A stretch of 64,000 nt of DNA from CAVVVS01 sp963751355 (GCA_963751355.1 CAVVVS010000050.1:1-64000); one strand, 5' to 3'. Numbered from the stretch's first letter, positions 37,708 through 46,389 are shown. Notes: generated by a model not told the origin, from the sequence alone. Translations and numbers: made by a program.

Positions 37708-38532
37708 ATGAAAGCAGTAATCGATTTCTCAAATATTCTTCTTCCGTTTCTTTATATCATAACATTTATCTTTTACGGATATGATTTTATGAAGGGGGGA
37801 AAGAAATTTGCAAATTCAAAAAGGTTGTTTTTGTTCTTAACTTTACTTTTTCATTTATTCTATTTATTGCTTCGCACAATTGAATTTGATCATCCTCCAA
37901 TTACCAACGTTTTTGAGATATTTACGGTACTCGCTTTCTCAATTAGTTTCTCTTATTTCATCCTCGAACTTGTTACTGATATAAGAGGAACGGGTCCGTT
38001 CATCATTATCATCTCGATTATCTTTCAGGTTATCTCAAGCATATATATAGAGGACTTGATTCAAGTTAAAGAAGTTCTAAGGAGTCATCTTCTGGGTATT
38101 CATGTTTTCAGTGCTCTTCTTGGTTACTCGGCAATTACAATTGCTGCAGTTTACGGCTTTTTATACTTGATACTTTACAAGGACATAAAGTTGAATAAAT
38201 TCGGACTTATTTTTGAGCGTTTACCAAGTCTGGATGTACTGGAAAAAATGAGTTTTTATTCAACCATAATCGGCTTCATTTTACTCACTGTCGCAATTAT
38301 TATTGGAATCATATGGCTACCAAAAGCATTCCCCAAATTTTCTTACGCCGATCCGAAGCTAATAGGAACATCCCTTGTATGGATATTATACGGGATAGGA
38401 ATACTAAGCAAGGTATTCGGGAAATGGCAGGGCAAGAAAGTGATTGTGCTTTCTATTATCGGCTTTGTTATCGCTATTATGTCTACAATATTAACAAATT
38501 TTTTGGCTAAGAGTTTTCATTCTTTTTATTAG
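37708..38532 (+). CDS. HemX/CcsA-like membrane protein
   Basis: 274 residues with about eight membrane helices. It has the RSHLLGIHVFSALLGYS block with a conserved His, and near the C-terminus a variant of the CcsA/HemX motif, SYADPKLIGTSLVWILYG. In the family, CcsA handles haem for cytochrome c assembly, while HemX in Bacillus controls glutamyl-tRNA reductase level. The position directly before hemA (6-base gap) favours the HemX role. An AAAGGAAG ribosome binding site is present. First gene of the operon. Confidence 0.85.
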   Translation: MKAVIDFSNILLPFLYIITFIFYGYDFMKGGKKFANSKRLFLFLTLLFHLFYLLLRTIEFDHPPITNVFEIFTVLAFSISFSYFILELVTDIRGTGPFIIIISIIFQVISSIYIEDLIQVKEVLRSHLLGIHVFSALLGYSAITIAAVYGFLYLILYKDIKLNKFGLIFERLPSLDVLEKMSFYSTIIGFILLTVAIIIGIIWLPKAFPKFSYADPKLIGTSLVWILYGIGILSKVFGKWQGKKVIVLSIIGFVIAIMSTILTNFLAKSFHSFY

Positions 38533-38538
38533 AATTTT

Positions 38539-39825
38539 ATGAATTTACTAGGGGTTTCAATAAATCACAGAACTGCTCCTGTTCAACTAAGGGAAGAACT
38601 TCACTTAAGTGAGCAGGAAATAAGACAGTTAATTTCCACAATTAAGGATAATCTTCTTTCCGAAGGTCTCGTGCTCTCTACATGTAACCGTACAGAAATT
38701 TACGGTGTTCCTAAAGACGGTAATACAACCTACGCCGACATCCAAGCTGCTTTATTGAAACACAAATCGGTTGAAGGTATTGAGTCTGGACATTTTCAAA
38801 ATTTTAACGCTCAAGGTGCCGTGAAGCATTTGTTCAGTGTTGCCTCGGGAATCGATTCAATGCTTATTGGTGACAATCAAATTTTTAAACAAGTTAAAGA
38901 CGCCTTGTTAATAGCCGAGGAAATGCAGTTTACGGGTTTGTTAACAAAACGGCTTTTTGATACTACCATCAGAGTCGGTAAAAGAGCAATTACGGAAACA
39001 ACAATCAGCGAAGGTGCTGTAACTGTTAGTTACGCAGCTGTGCAGCTTATAGAAAAGATATTTTCCAACTTAGGCAAAAAAGCTGCATTGGTCATTGGCG
39101 CCGGGGAAACCGGAGAAATAGCGGCAAAGCATCTTAAGGAAAGAGGAATCGGGACATTGGCAATAACGAACAGAACTATTGAACGCGCTGAAAAATTAGC
39201 CGAAAAACTTCAAGCCAAAATACTTCCTTTCAATAACTTTAAAGAATATTTGCACGAATACGATATCATATTAAGCGCTACAAGCGCAGAAAATTTAATT
39301 CTTACTCAGCAAAATATTGATGCAGCTATGAAGAAGAGAAACTATTCTTCAATGGTATTGATGGACATTGCAATCCCGAGAGATATTGACCCCGATTCAA
39401 AAAAAATTAACTACGTTTTTTATAACGATATTGATTCTCTTAATATTATAGTACGGCAAAATCTCACTCGAAGGAAAGAAGAAATACCCAAAGTCGAGAG
39501 CGTAATCAACACAGAAGTGGAAGCTTTTACCGGCTGGTATAATTCACTCGAAGCAGCTCCCACAATTAAAGATTTAAGAGATTTTTTTGAATTGATAAGA
39601 GCAGACGAAGTAAGCAAAAATATCAATAAATTTTCGGAAGATGACCGGGAAAAATTAGAAATAATCACAAAAAGAATTATTAATAAGATTCTGCATCATC
39701 CCACAGTAGAGCTGAGAAAAAATTCCGATTCCGGTATTAACACCGATGAAACCGCTCTAAGGATTAATATAATAAGGGAATTGTTCGGAATTGATAATCG
39801 AATAGAGAAGGAAAATAAAAATTGA
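38539..39825 (+). CDS. hemA: Glutamyl-tRNA reductase
   Basis: 428 residues. It reduces glutamyl-tRNA to glutamate-1-semialdehyde with NADPH. The catalytic Cys 49 lies in LSTCNRTEIYG; the substrate block GIDSMLIGDNQIFKQVK and the NADPH-binding GAGETGE are present, followed by a C-terminal dimerisation helix region. Its TGA overlaps the TTG start of hemC, so the two are translationally coupled. No glutamate-1-semialdehyde aminomutase (hemL) gene is in this cluster. Confidence 0.97.
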   Translation: MNLLGVSINHRTAPVQLREELHLSEQEIRQLISTIKDNLLSEGLVLSTCNRTEIYGVPKDGNTTYADIQAALLKHKSVEGIESGHFQNFNAQGAVKHLFSVASGIDSMLIGDNQIFKQVKDALLIAEEMQFTGLLTKRLFDTTIRVGKRAITETTISEGAVTVSYAAVQLIEKIFSNLGKKAALVIGAGETGEIAAKHLKERGIGTLAITNRTIERAEKLAEKLQAKILPFNNFKEYLHEYDIILSATSAENLILTQQNIDAAMKKRNYSSMVLMDIAIPRDIDPDSKKINYVFYNDIDSLNIIVRQNLTRRKEEIPKVESVINTEVEAFTGWYNSLEAAPTIKDLRDFFELIRADEVSKNINKFSEDDREKLEIITKRIINKILHHPTVELRKNSDSGINTDETALRINIIRELFGIDNRIEKENKN

Positions 39826-40763
39826 AAAACAAACTGGTAATCGGTTCACGAGGAAGTGCTCTGGCACTATGGCAGTCAAACTTTATTAAAAAGGAACTGG
39901 AAAAGAAAAATAAAAACCTCGAAATAGAAATAAAAGTTGTCAAAACAAAAGGCGACAAGATTCTTGATGTTGCACTTTCAAAGATCGGCGACAAGAGTCT
40001 ATTTACAAAAGAACTTGAGGCAGAACTACTAGTCGGCAGAATTGATATGGCCGTTCATAGTTTAAAGGATCTTCAAACTCAGTTGCCTAAAGGATTAAAA
40101 CTTGCCGCGGTTACAAAACGTCATGCAGTTGAAGATGTACTAATTGCGCGTAAAAAGGGTGTAACAATCGAGAGTTTAAGGGAGAACGCAGTAGTGGCTA
40201 CTGGTTCATTAAGAAGAAGGAGCCAGTTGCTCCATTTGAGACCCGATATTTCAACCAGGGAACTACGCGGAAATGTTCCTACTCGAGTTGAAAAATTCCT
40301 CAAGTCGGATTGGGATGCTATTATCCTCGCGCGTGCGGGAGTAGAAAGGCTGAAACTTAAAAAATATATTTCTTCGTTTTTAAGTACTGATGAGATATTA
40401 CCCGCTGTAGGACAAGGTGCTTTAGGAATAGAGATTAACATATCTAATGAAGTTGCAGAAAATATAGTTCAATCAATTCATGATGAGAACACTTATGCAG
40501 CGGTGCTTGCCGAAAGAGCACTGCTTAGAACTTTGGAAGGCGGTTGCCAGGTGCCGATAGGGGCTTATGCAGAAGTTAAACCGAACGGTCTTTATCTCGA
40601 TGCTATGGTAGGTTCCCTCGACGGTTCTTTGACTTTTAGGAAGAAAGTAAGAGGAAGTAAAAGAAACCCCGAAAAATTAGGTAACGCTTTAGCTAAAGAT
40701 TTAATAAAAGCAGGGGCAAAAGAAATACTCGACGAAGTTTATAAAACAGTCAGAAAAAAATGA
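39822..40763 (+). CDS. hemC: Porphobilinogen deaminase (hydroxymethylbilane synthase)
   Basis: 313 residues. It joins four porphobilinogens into hydroxymethylbilane. The N-terminal GSRGSALALWQ block, MAVHSLKDLQTQLP, GSLRRRSQLLHLRPD and LRGNVPTRVEK are present, and Cys 242 in LEGGCQVPIGA should carry the dipyrromethane cofactor. The start is TTG 39822, overlapping the hemA stop (TTGA); no ATG lies nearby that keeps the N-terminal block. Its stop in turn overlaps the next gene's ATG (ATGA). Confidence 0.97.
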   Translation: MKNKLVIGSRGSALALWQSNFIKKELEKKNKNLEIEIKVVKTKGDKILDVALSKIGDKSLFTKELEAELLVGRIDMAVHSLKDLQTQLPKGLKLAAVTKRHAVEDVLIARKKGVTIESLRENAVVATGSLRRRSQLLHLRPDISTRELRGNVPTRVEKFLKSDWDAIILARAGVERLKLKKYISSFLSTDEILPAVGQGALGIEINISNEVAENIVQSIHDENTYAAVLAERALLRTLEGGCQVPIGAYAEVKPNGLYLDAMVGSLDGSLTFRKKVRGSKRNPEKLGNALAKDLIKAGAKEILDEVYKTVRKK

Positions 40764-41386
40764 AATCTAAAATCAGTAGCTTTACTGTCACACTGCTGCT
40801 TCTTGCAATTGTTACAATCCCGGCATTTCTGCTTAATTCTTGCAGATGCATTCCATGCGAACAGAAACAGGAAGCGATAGTACCGGTTAATATACTGAAG
40901 AACGCTAACGAAATTATAATTTCCAGAACCGGGGAAAAGTTTTTTCAAAAATATATTACACCGGATTTTGATCTGATAAAGCACGATTCAAGTGGAGATT
41001 ACCGGATGGTATATGATTTTTATATGCCGGATAAACAATATGTGGATACCCAAATTTTATTCACGGTGGATAGTACCGGTAATCTTGATAGAGAAAAAGA
41101 TATAATTGGTATTCCGAACTGCAATGATTATCCTCAGGAATGCAAATTTAATATAAACCATTCTCAAGCCGAGAAGATAGCAAAATCGGCGGGACTAGTA
41201 AAAGGGATTAAACCCTGGAAAACCGGTTTCATATGGAATCAAAAACTCCGCCGTTATGTTTGGCATGTTTTATCGATTATTTCAGAATCAAATGATTCAA
41301 CAGGTTACAGCGGAAAGGGTGAGGAAGTGGTAATCGCTCCGGACAATGGTGACATCCTGGAATTTAATAGTTGGCATATAAATTAA
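40760..41386 (+). CDS. Cysteine-rich lipoprotein of the haem operon, unknown function
   Basis: 208 residues, with an N-terminal hydrophobic segment (9-25) leading to a lipobox-like LLNSC (Cys 28). Cys 30 and Cys 33 follow, giving CRCIPC, a cluster that could bind a metal, a haem or form disulphides. The rest is soluble, with DYRMVYDFYMPDKQYVDTQILF, KFNINHSQAEKIAKSAG and a closing EEVVIAPDNGDILEFNSW, which recalls PepSY-like folds. It overlaps the hemC stop (ATGA) and precedes the TetR-HemD gene by 9 bases, so it is a full member of the operon. No haem-pathway role is known to me for such a protein. Confidence 0.75.
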   Translation: MKSKISSFTVTLLLLAIVTIPAFLLNSCRCIPCEQKQEAIVPVNILKNANEIIISRTGEKFFQKYITPDFDLIKHDSSGDYRMVYDFYMPDKQYVDTQILFTVDSTGNLDREKDIIGIPNCNDYPQECKFNINHSQAEKIAKSAGLVKGIKPWKTGFIWNQKLRRYVWHVLSIISESNDSTGYSGKGEEVVIAPDNGDILEFNSWHIN

Positions 41387-41395
41387 TTATTTATA

Positions 41396-42787
41396 ATGAT
41401 TACGGCAGAAAGAAAAATAGATAAAAAGAATAAGAAAAAAGAAAGGATACTGGAAGCAGCGGCTATTCTCTTTTCGCAAAAAAGTTACCACGAAGTAATG
41501 GTGGAAGATGTTGCTAAACATGCTTTTATAGCCAAAGGCACTGTCTATAATTATTTTGATTCCAAGGAAGAAATTTATTTTTCCATAATGAGAGTAAGGA
41601 TGGAGAAGCTCACAATCTCATTAAAGGAAAAGATAAAAACCGAAATGAGCAGTATTGAGTCTCTTCATTCTTTTATTATGCATTTATACATGTTCATGAT
41701 GAAATACCGGAATTTTTTCCTGATGTACCAAAAAGAATCCTTAAAAGCCGATCATGAACTTTGTTCTGAACTGATAGGATTAGAAAATGAATTAAAGGAG
41801 CTATTAAAAAGTATAATAACTTCTGGTAAAGCCGATGAATTGTTCAGAGATATTGAGGAAGGGTTTGCCGCTGATTTGATATTGGGAAGTATTTACAGTA
41901 CCGTTCACAGGGGAATTGAAAATAATTTTAACGAAGATCAAATGATAGAGGATCGCGAGAAGATTTTCGATTTTATTCTTCACGGATTATTTTCGGGATT
42001 TGAGAGTGGTAATATGTTACCTTTAAGAAATAAAACTATAGTCATTACCAGAACAGTTGAGCAATCAAAAGAATCTGCAGAAGCATTCAGACAGCTTGGT
42101 GCCAACATGATAATATTTCCAACCCTCGACATCGTTCCGCCCGATAACTGGCAGCAGTTCGATAATATTGTTACCGGGAAAGCCAAGATTGACTTTATAA
42201 TTTTTACTTCCGCGCATGCCGTAAAAATGTTTATTAAAAGATGTGGTGAGCTTGGTGTTTCTTTTGATTATGACAGGATGAGAATAGTCGCGGTTGGTAA
42301 TAAAACTGCTTCTGTTTGTGAAAAGAATGAATTACCTGTTCATATAATTCCAAAAAAATTCAGTGGCGAGGGAGTAATAAATTCATTATTAAAATACGAC
42401 CTCGAAGGAAAAGTTATATTTATTCCCCGATCCGCAATTGGTCGTGAAGAATTACCGGAGGGACTCACTAAGCTAGGCGCAATAATAAAAACAGCACAAG
42501 TCTATAACGTATCAATCCCTGCAGAAGAAAAGATTAAAAGTCACCTTGAAAAGTTGAACAGCAGTAAACCCGATCTTTTTATTTTTACAAGTCCTTCTAC
42601 ATTTGAGAACTTTCTTCAGATTCTGAATGTTAAAAATCCTATAAAGTATTTTCAACATTATGATGTAGCAGCAATCGGACCGACAACGAAATCAGCAATT
42701 GAAGCTAAACAAGTTAAAGTGAATATCATGCCGGATGAATTTACTATAGACGGACTGGCAAAGGCAATTGTCGATTATTACAATTAA
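41396..42787 (+). CDS. hemD: TetR-family repressor fused to uroporphyrinogen-III synthase
   Basis: 463 residues in one unbroken frame. Residues 1-206 are a TetR-family regulator: the DNA-binding domain (about 15-62) reads RILEAAAILFSQKSYHEVMVEDVAKHAFIAKGTVYNYFDSKEEIYF in pieces typical of the family (GTVYNYFDSKEEIY), followed by a helical ligand or dimer domain. Residues 207-463 are a complete HemD domain: MLPLRNKTIVITR, FTSAHAVKMF, IVAVGNKTA, FIPRSAIGREELPEGL, FTSPSTFENF and AAIGPTTKSAI. HemD cyclises hydroxymethylbilane to uroporphyrinogen III. An ATG at 42014 could allow a separate HemD, but its ribosome binding site is weak. The fusion sits in its own expected pathway operon, between hemC and hemE. 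Known HemD fusions join it to CobA-type methyltransferases; I know of no established TetR fusion. Confidence 0.9.
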   Translation: MITAERKIDKKNKKKERILEAAAILFSQKSYHEVMVEDVAKHAFIAKGTVYNYFDSKEEIYFSIMRVRMEKLTISLKEKIKTEMSSIESLHSFIMHLYMFMMKYRNFFLMYQKESLKADHELCSELIGLENELKELLKSIITSGKADELFRDIEEGFAADLILGSIYSTVHRGIENNFNEDQMIEDREKIFDFILHGLFSGFESGNMLPLRNKTIVITRTVEQSKESAEAFRQLGANMIIFPTLDIVPPDNWQQFDNIVTGKAKIDFIIFTSAHAVKMFIKRCGELGVSFDYDRMRIVAVGNKTASVCEKNELPVHIIPKKFSGEGVINSLLKYDLEGKVIFIPRSAIGREELPEGLTKLGAIIKTAQVYNVSIPAEEKIKSHLEKLNSSKPDLFIFTSPSTFENFLQILNVKNPIKYFQHYDVAAIGPTTKSAIEAKQVKVNIMPDEFTIDGLAKAIVDYYN

Positions 42788-42800
42788 CAGAGATTTGATC

Positions 42801-42808
42801 AGAGGAGA
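42801..42808 (+). promoter_or_regulatory. Ribosome binding site deciding the hemE start
   Basis: AGAGGAGA lies 4 bases before TTG 42813. This favours TTG 42813 over the longer frame that opens at 42768, whose first 15 residues overlap the end of the hemD gene. Confidence 0.75.
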
Positions 42809-42812
42809 AAAA

Positions 42813-43886
42813 TTGAACAAATTACAGAATGATTTATTTTTAAGAGCATGTAAAAAATTGCCTGTCGAACGAACTCCGGTCTGGATAATGAGGCAGGCGG
42901 GAAGATACTTGCCGCAGTACAGAGCAGTTCGTGAAAAAGCAGATTTCTTAACAATGTGCAAAACTCCCGAATTAGCAGCGGAAGTAACCATTCAACCGGT
43001 GGATTTAATCGGTGTGGACGCTGCAATAATTTTTTCGGATATTCTCGTTATACCCGAGGCGATGGGTATGCAATTTGATATGATCGAGAGTAAAGGTCCG
43101 GTCTTTCATCATCCGCTAAGAAATGTTGAAGATGTGAATAATCTGAAAGAAGTCGATCCGGTAAAGGATTTAAAATATGTTCTTGATGCCGTTTCATTAA
43201 CGAAGAAGGAATTAAACGGCAGAGTTCCTTTAATCGGTTTCAGCGGCTCGCCCTGGACGCTACTAACATACATGGTTGAAGGTAAAGGTTCGAAGAATTT
43301 CTCTTCCATTAAAAAATTTATTTACAACGAACCGAAACTAGCACATCAAGCTTTGGATAAATTATCAAAGACAATTGCCGGTTATCTTTCTGCAAAAATT
43401 GAAGCCGGTGCGGATGCCGTTCAGATTTTCGATACCTGGGGCGGGATTCTTTCTCCCAAAGATTATGAAGAGTTTTCTTTAAGATATATCTCTAAAGTAA
43501 TTTCCGAAATAAAAAGGAACGAGGAACCTGTTATAGTTTTTTCCAAAGGTGTTCATTATAAATTAGATGAGATTGCTTCATCCGGGGCAAATGTTGTAGG
43601 TCTTGACTGGACTATGGATCTCGGTAATGTGAGGAGTAAGATTGGTGATAAGGTAGCTCTGCAGGGAAATATGGATCCAACCATGTTGTATGCGCCCAAA
43701 GAAAAAATCCGTGAAGAAGTGAAGAGAATACTTTCTTCTTACGGTGAAGGAAGCGGACACGTATTTAATCTCGGTCACGGTATCCTTCCTGATGTTGAGC
43801 CGGAGAAGGCAAAGGCTTTTGTTGAATTTGTTAAGGAAGAAAGCAGGTTATTTCACCGCGAAGGCGCAGAGACGCAAAGAATATGA
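42813..43886 (+). CDS. hemE: Uroporphyrinogen decarboxylase
   Basis: 357 residues from TTG 42813. It removes four acetate carboxyls from uroporphyrinogen III. The N-terminal RTPVWIMRQAGRYLPQYR signature is followed by GFSGSPWTLLTYMVEG and a C-terminal GHGILPDVEPEKAKAFVEFV. The last dozen residues (LFHREGAETQRI) are encoded by the inverted repeat of an inserted GxxExxY element (43852-43880), so the natural tail has been replaced. The stop overlaps the ATG of the broken GxxExxY gene (ATGA). Confidence 0.95.
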   Translation: MNKLQNDLFLRACKKLPVERTPVWIMRQAGRYLPQYRAVREKADFLTMCKTPELAAEVTIQPVDLIGVDAAIIFSDILVIPEAMGMQFDMIESKGPVFHHPLRNVEDVNNLKEVDPVKDLKYVLDAVSLTKKELNGRVPLIGFSGSPWTLLTYMVEGKGSKNFSSIKKFIYNEPKLAHQALDKLSKTIAGYLSAKIEAGADAVQIFDTWGGILSPKDYEEFSLRYISKVISEIKRNEEPVIVFSKGVHYKLDEIASSGANVVGLDWTMDLGNVRSKIGDKVALQGNMDPTMLYAPKEKIREEVKRILSSYGEGSGHVFNLGHGILPDVEPEKAKAFVEFVKEESRLFHREGAETQRI

Positions 43887-44298
43887 ATAGAGAAAAATTA
43901 AATAATTTAAGTAAAGTTATTTTAGATTCTGCAATAGAAGTACATCGTCAATTGGGACCTGGCTTGTTGGAAAGTGTATATGAACATTGTTTAGTAAAAG
44001 AGTTAAGTTTAAGAAAATTAAATCCATTAAGATAAATTGCGATACCCATTATTTATAAAGGTGAAACTTTAGATGCTGATTTTAGGATTGATATAATGGT
44101 AGAAAATGAAATAATAATTGAATTAAAATCCGTTGAGACGTTACTACCAATCCATCAAGCTCAATTATTAACATATTTACGATTAGCGGACAAAAAACTT
44201 GGTCTATTAATCAATTTTAATGTACCAAGGCTAATTGGTGGTTTTAAAAGAATGGTCAATAATTTTTAATCTTTGCGGCTTAGCGTCTCTGCGGTGAA
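43852..44298. mobile_element. Inserted element with inverted ends carrying a GxxExxY gene
   Basis: The left end at 43852-43880 (TTCACCGCGAAGGCGCAGAG...) and the right end at 44270-44298 (TCTTTGCGGC...CTGCGGTGAA) are imperfect 29-base inverted repeats, with TTCACCGC and CGCAAAGA identical at the outer and inner edges. The gene between them is a GxxExxY family gene. Repeats of this CACCGC/GCAAAG type often flank GxxExxY genes in environmental genomes. It lies between hemE and hemN. Confidence 0.7.
43883..44269 (+). pseudogene. GxxExxY family gene broken by one in-frame stop
   Basis: 129 codons from ATG 43883. The start reads LDSAIEVHRQLGPGLLESVYEHC (family motif GPGLLESVYE). One TAA interrupts the frame after LNPLR. 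The frame continues IAIPIIYKGETLDADFRIDIMVENEIIIELKSVETLLPIHQAQLLTYL in the same register, and alignment with the second copy puts glutamine at the stop, so a single CAA-to-TAA change explains it. The ATG overlaps the hemE TGA. The family resembles PD-(D/E)XK nucleases (ELKS is the likely catalytic part). Function unknown. Confidence 0.85.
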
Positions 44299-44317
44299 TT
44301 AAATTAAAGGTGAAGAA

Positions 44318-45694
44318 ATGTTTGAAATAGATTTAGCTAAATACAAAAAGTACGATAAACCGGGACCGAGATACACAAGCTATCCCACTGCCCCGCATTT
44401 CAGTGACAGTTTTACTCACGAAAATTACCTGGATGAAATTATAAAAACTAATTACGGAGAAGGGCTGCCTGATCTTTCCCTTTACTTTCATTTACCGTTT
44501 TGTGATACACTTTGTTACTTCTGCGGCTGCAACATGATAATCACCCGCAACAGGGACCGGGTAAAAGAATATATAGAGTATCTCAAAAAAGAAATTGATA
44601 TGATCAGAACATATTTACTGCCGGAAAGAAAAGTTACACAACTTCATTGGGGCGGCGGAACACCAACCCACCTAAAACCGGAAGAGATAAACGAACTTGC
44701 TTCCTACATAAAAGATAATTTCCAATTCAGGGAAGATTCCGAGAACGGATGCGAAATCGATCCGCGTGAACTTACAAGAGCACATCTGGAAGCTCTCCGT
44801 AATAACGGCTTCAACAGAATTAGTATGGGAGTTCAGGATTTTAACGAGAAAGTGCAAAAAGCAGTAAACAGAATCCAGCCGGAAGATATTACCAGGCAGA
44901 CAGTTCAGTGGGTGAGAGAACTTGAATTCAGCAGCATAAATCTCGATTTAATGTACGGATTACCTTTTCAGACTATCGATACTTTTGCGGAAACAGTTGA
45001 TAAAATGATCGATATATCACCGGATAGAATTGCCGTTTTCAATTATGCTCATGTGCCGTGGATGAAAAAACATCAGGCATTAATTCATCCCGAAGATCTG
45101 CCGGCAGCTGAAATTAAGCTTGAGATTCTCAAAATGACAATAGAAAAATTGACCGGAGCAGGATACGTGTTTATAGGAATGGATCACTTTGCAAAGCCGG
45201 ATGATGAGTTAGCAACGGCATTAAAAGAAAAGAAACTTTACAGGAACTTCCAGGGCTACAGCACACGATCAGGCACCGATCTCTATGCGATGGGAATAAC
45301 AGCGATCAGTCAATTGTACAATGTTTACGCGCAAAATTATAAAACTGAAAAAGAATATTTTAATGCTATCGACAATGAGACTATCCCGGCTGCAAAGGGT
45401 TATCGCTTAAATGATGATGATATTCTTCGCCGTGATGTTGTGATGAAATTAATGTGCAATTTTGAGTTGGAATTCGAATCCATCGAGAAAAAGTATAACA
45501 TTAATTTTAAAGAATATTTTAGCTGGGGATTGAATAATCTGAAAGAAATGGAACAGGATGAATTAGTTGTTTTAACTGACAAGAAAATAGAAGTAACACA
45601 AATGGGAAAACTTCTTATTAGAAATATTGCAATGAACTTTGACGGCTATATCGAGAGGAAGGAAGATCATGCAAGGTATTCAAGGACGGTTTAA
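44318..45694 (+). CDS. hemN: Oxygen-independent coproporphyrinogen-III oxidase
   Basis: 458 residues, normal for true HemN. It is a radical SAM enzyme that converts coproporphyrinogen III to protoporphyrinogen IX without oxygen. CDTLCYFCGC holds Cys 62, 66 and 69 for the 4Fe-4S cluster, plus Cys 71, as in E. coli HemN. HWGGGTPTHL, EIDPRELT, NRISMGVQDFN and the C-terminal RYSRTV follow. The start has an AAAGGTGAAG site. An oxygen-independent enzyme and no hemF here fit an anaerobic or facultative lifestyle. Confidence 0.96.
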   Translation: MFEIDLAKYKKYDKPGPRYTSYPTAPHFSDSFTHENYLDEIIKTNYGEGLPDLSLYFHLPFCDTLCYFCGCNMIITRNRDRVKEYIEYLKKEIDMIRTYLLPERKVTQLHWGGGTPTHLKPEEINELASYIKDNFQFREDSENGCEIDPRELTRAHLEALRNNGFNRISMGVQDFNEKVQKAVNRIQPEDITRQTVQWVRELEFSSINLDLMYGLPFQTIDTFAETVDKMIDISPDRIAVFNYAHVPWMKKHQALIHPEDLPAAEIKLEILKMTIEKLTGAGYVFIGMDHFAKPDDELATALKEKKLYRNFQGYSTRSGTDLYAMGITAISQLYNVYAQNYKTEKEYFNAIDNETIPAAKGYRLNDDDILRRDVVMKLMCNFELEFESIEKKYNINFKEYFSWGLNNLKEMEQDELVVLTDKKIEVTQMGKLLIRNIAMNFDGYIERKEDHARYSRTV

Positions 45695-45701
45695 TATACT
45701 C

Positions 45702-45804
45702 AAATCCTTTGTGGTACTCTGAGGTTCTTTGTGTTCTCTGTGTCCCTTCTTCCCTAATCGTAGTTACACAGAGTTTACAGAGAAAGCACTGAGAACCACA
45801 GAGA
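45702..45804. repeat. 103-bp hairpin repeat, copy 1
   Basis: Nearly the same sequence as 46276-46376, in the same orientation. Each copy folds on itself: CTTTGTGGTACTCTGAGGTT... at one side pairs with ...GAGAACCACAGAG at the other. It directly follows hemN. The pair frames the second GxxExxY gene. Confidence 0.8.
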
Positions 45805-45897
45805 CGATCTTCAACTTTATTTTGAATCTAAAACTTAATTACTATTTTCAAATAATTAATTTTTCAAAGATAAGTAGACCTAGAAGAAGGGGTCGAA

Positions 45898-46277
45898 ATG
45901 GAGTTAAATGAGTTAAACGAACTAACTAGAAAAATTATCGGTTGGGCATTGAAGTTCATAAGCATCTCGGTCCTGGTTTATTAGAATCAGCTTACGAGGA
46001 GTGTCTTAGCTATGAATTATTTGAGAATGGATTAATTAATGAAAGACAGGTACCTGTACCGGTTGTTTACAAGGAAGTAAAACTTGATATTGGATATCGA
46101 ATCGATATTCTGGTTGAAAAAGAAATTATATTAGAATTAAAATCAATTGAGGCTTTAGCTCCGGTTCATGAAGCACAAATTTTAACTCAATTAAAATTTG
46201 CAAAAAGGCGTATAGGACTATTAATGAATTTTAATACAGTAAAATTAACAGATCAATTAAGAAGATTTATTAAATAA
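45898..46277 (+). pseudogene. GxxExxY family gene, frameshifted near its start
   Basis: The main frame runs from TTG 45942 to 46277 (GIEVHKHLGPGLLESAYEECLSYELFENGL..., VPVVYKEVKLDIGYRIDILVEKEIILELKSIEAL). The natural N-terminus (MELNELNELTRKIIG) lies from ATG 45898 in another frame, joined by a one-base slip near 45938-45946. An indel in the DNA or a sequencing error in GGTTGGGCATT would explain this. It is 50-60 percent similar to the copy at 43883-44269. Function unknown; a nuclease-like fold is likely. Confidence 0.75.
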
Positions 46278-46376
46278 ATCTTTGTGGTACTCTGAGGTTC
46301 TTTGTGCCCTCTGTGTCCCTTCTTTTCAACTGCAGTTACACAGAGTTCACGGAGAAAACACAGAGAACCACAGAGA
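46276..46376. repeat. 101-bp hairpin repeat, copy 2
   Basis: Direct repeat of 45702-45804, with CTTTGTGGTACTCTGAGGTTCTTTGTG shared except for small changes, ending in CACAGAGA. Self-complementary arms of about 38 bases. It starts inside the GxxExxY stop region and ends 13 bases before hemG. Confidence 0.8.
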
Positions 46377-46389
46377 TGGAAATTAAAAT

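Noticed and set aside
42768..42812. Longer start for hemE
   Set aside because: The extra 15 residues overlap the end of hemD and a strong AGAGGAGA site lies 4 bases before TTG 42813.
45729..45911. 60-residue plus-strand open frame after hemN
   Set aside because: It is a translation of the hairpin repeat and lacks a ribosome binding site.
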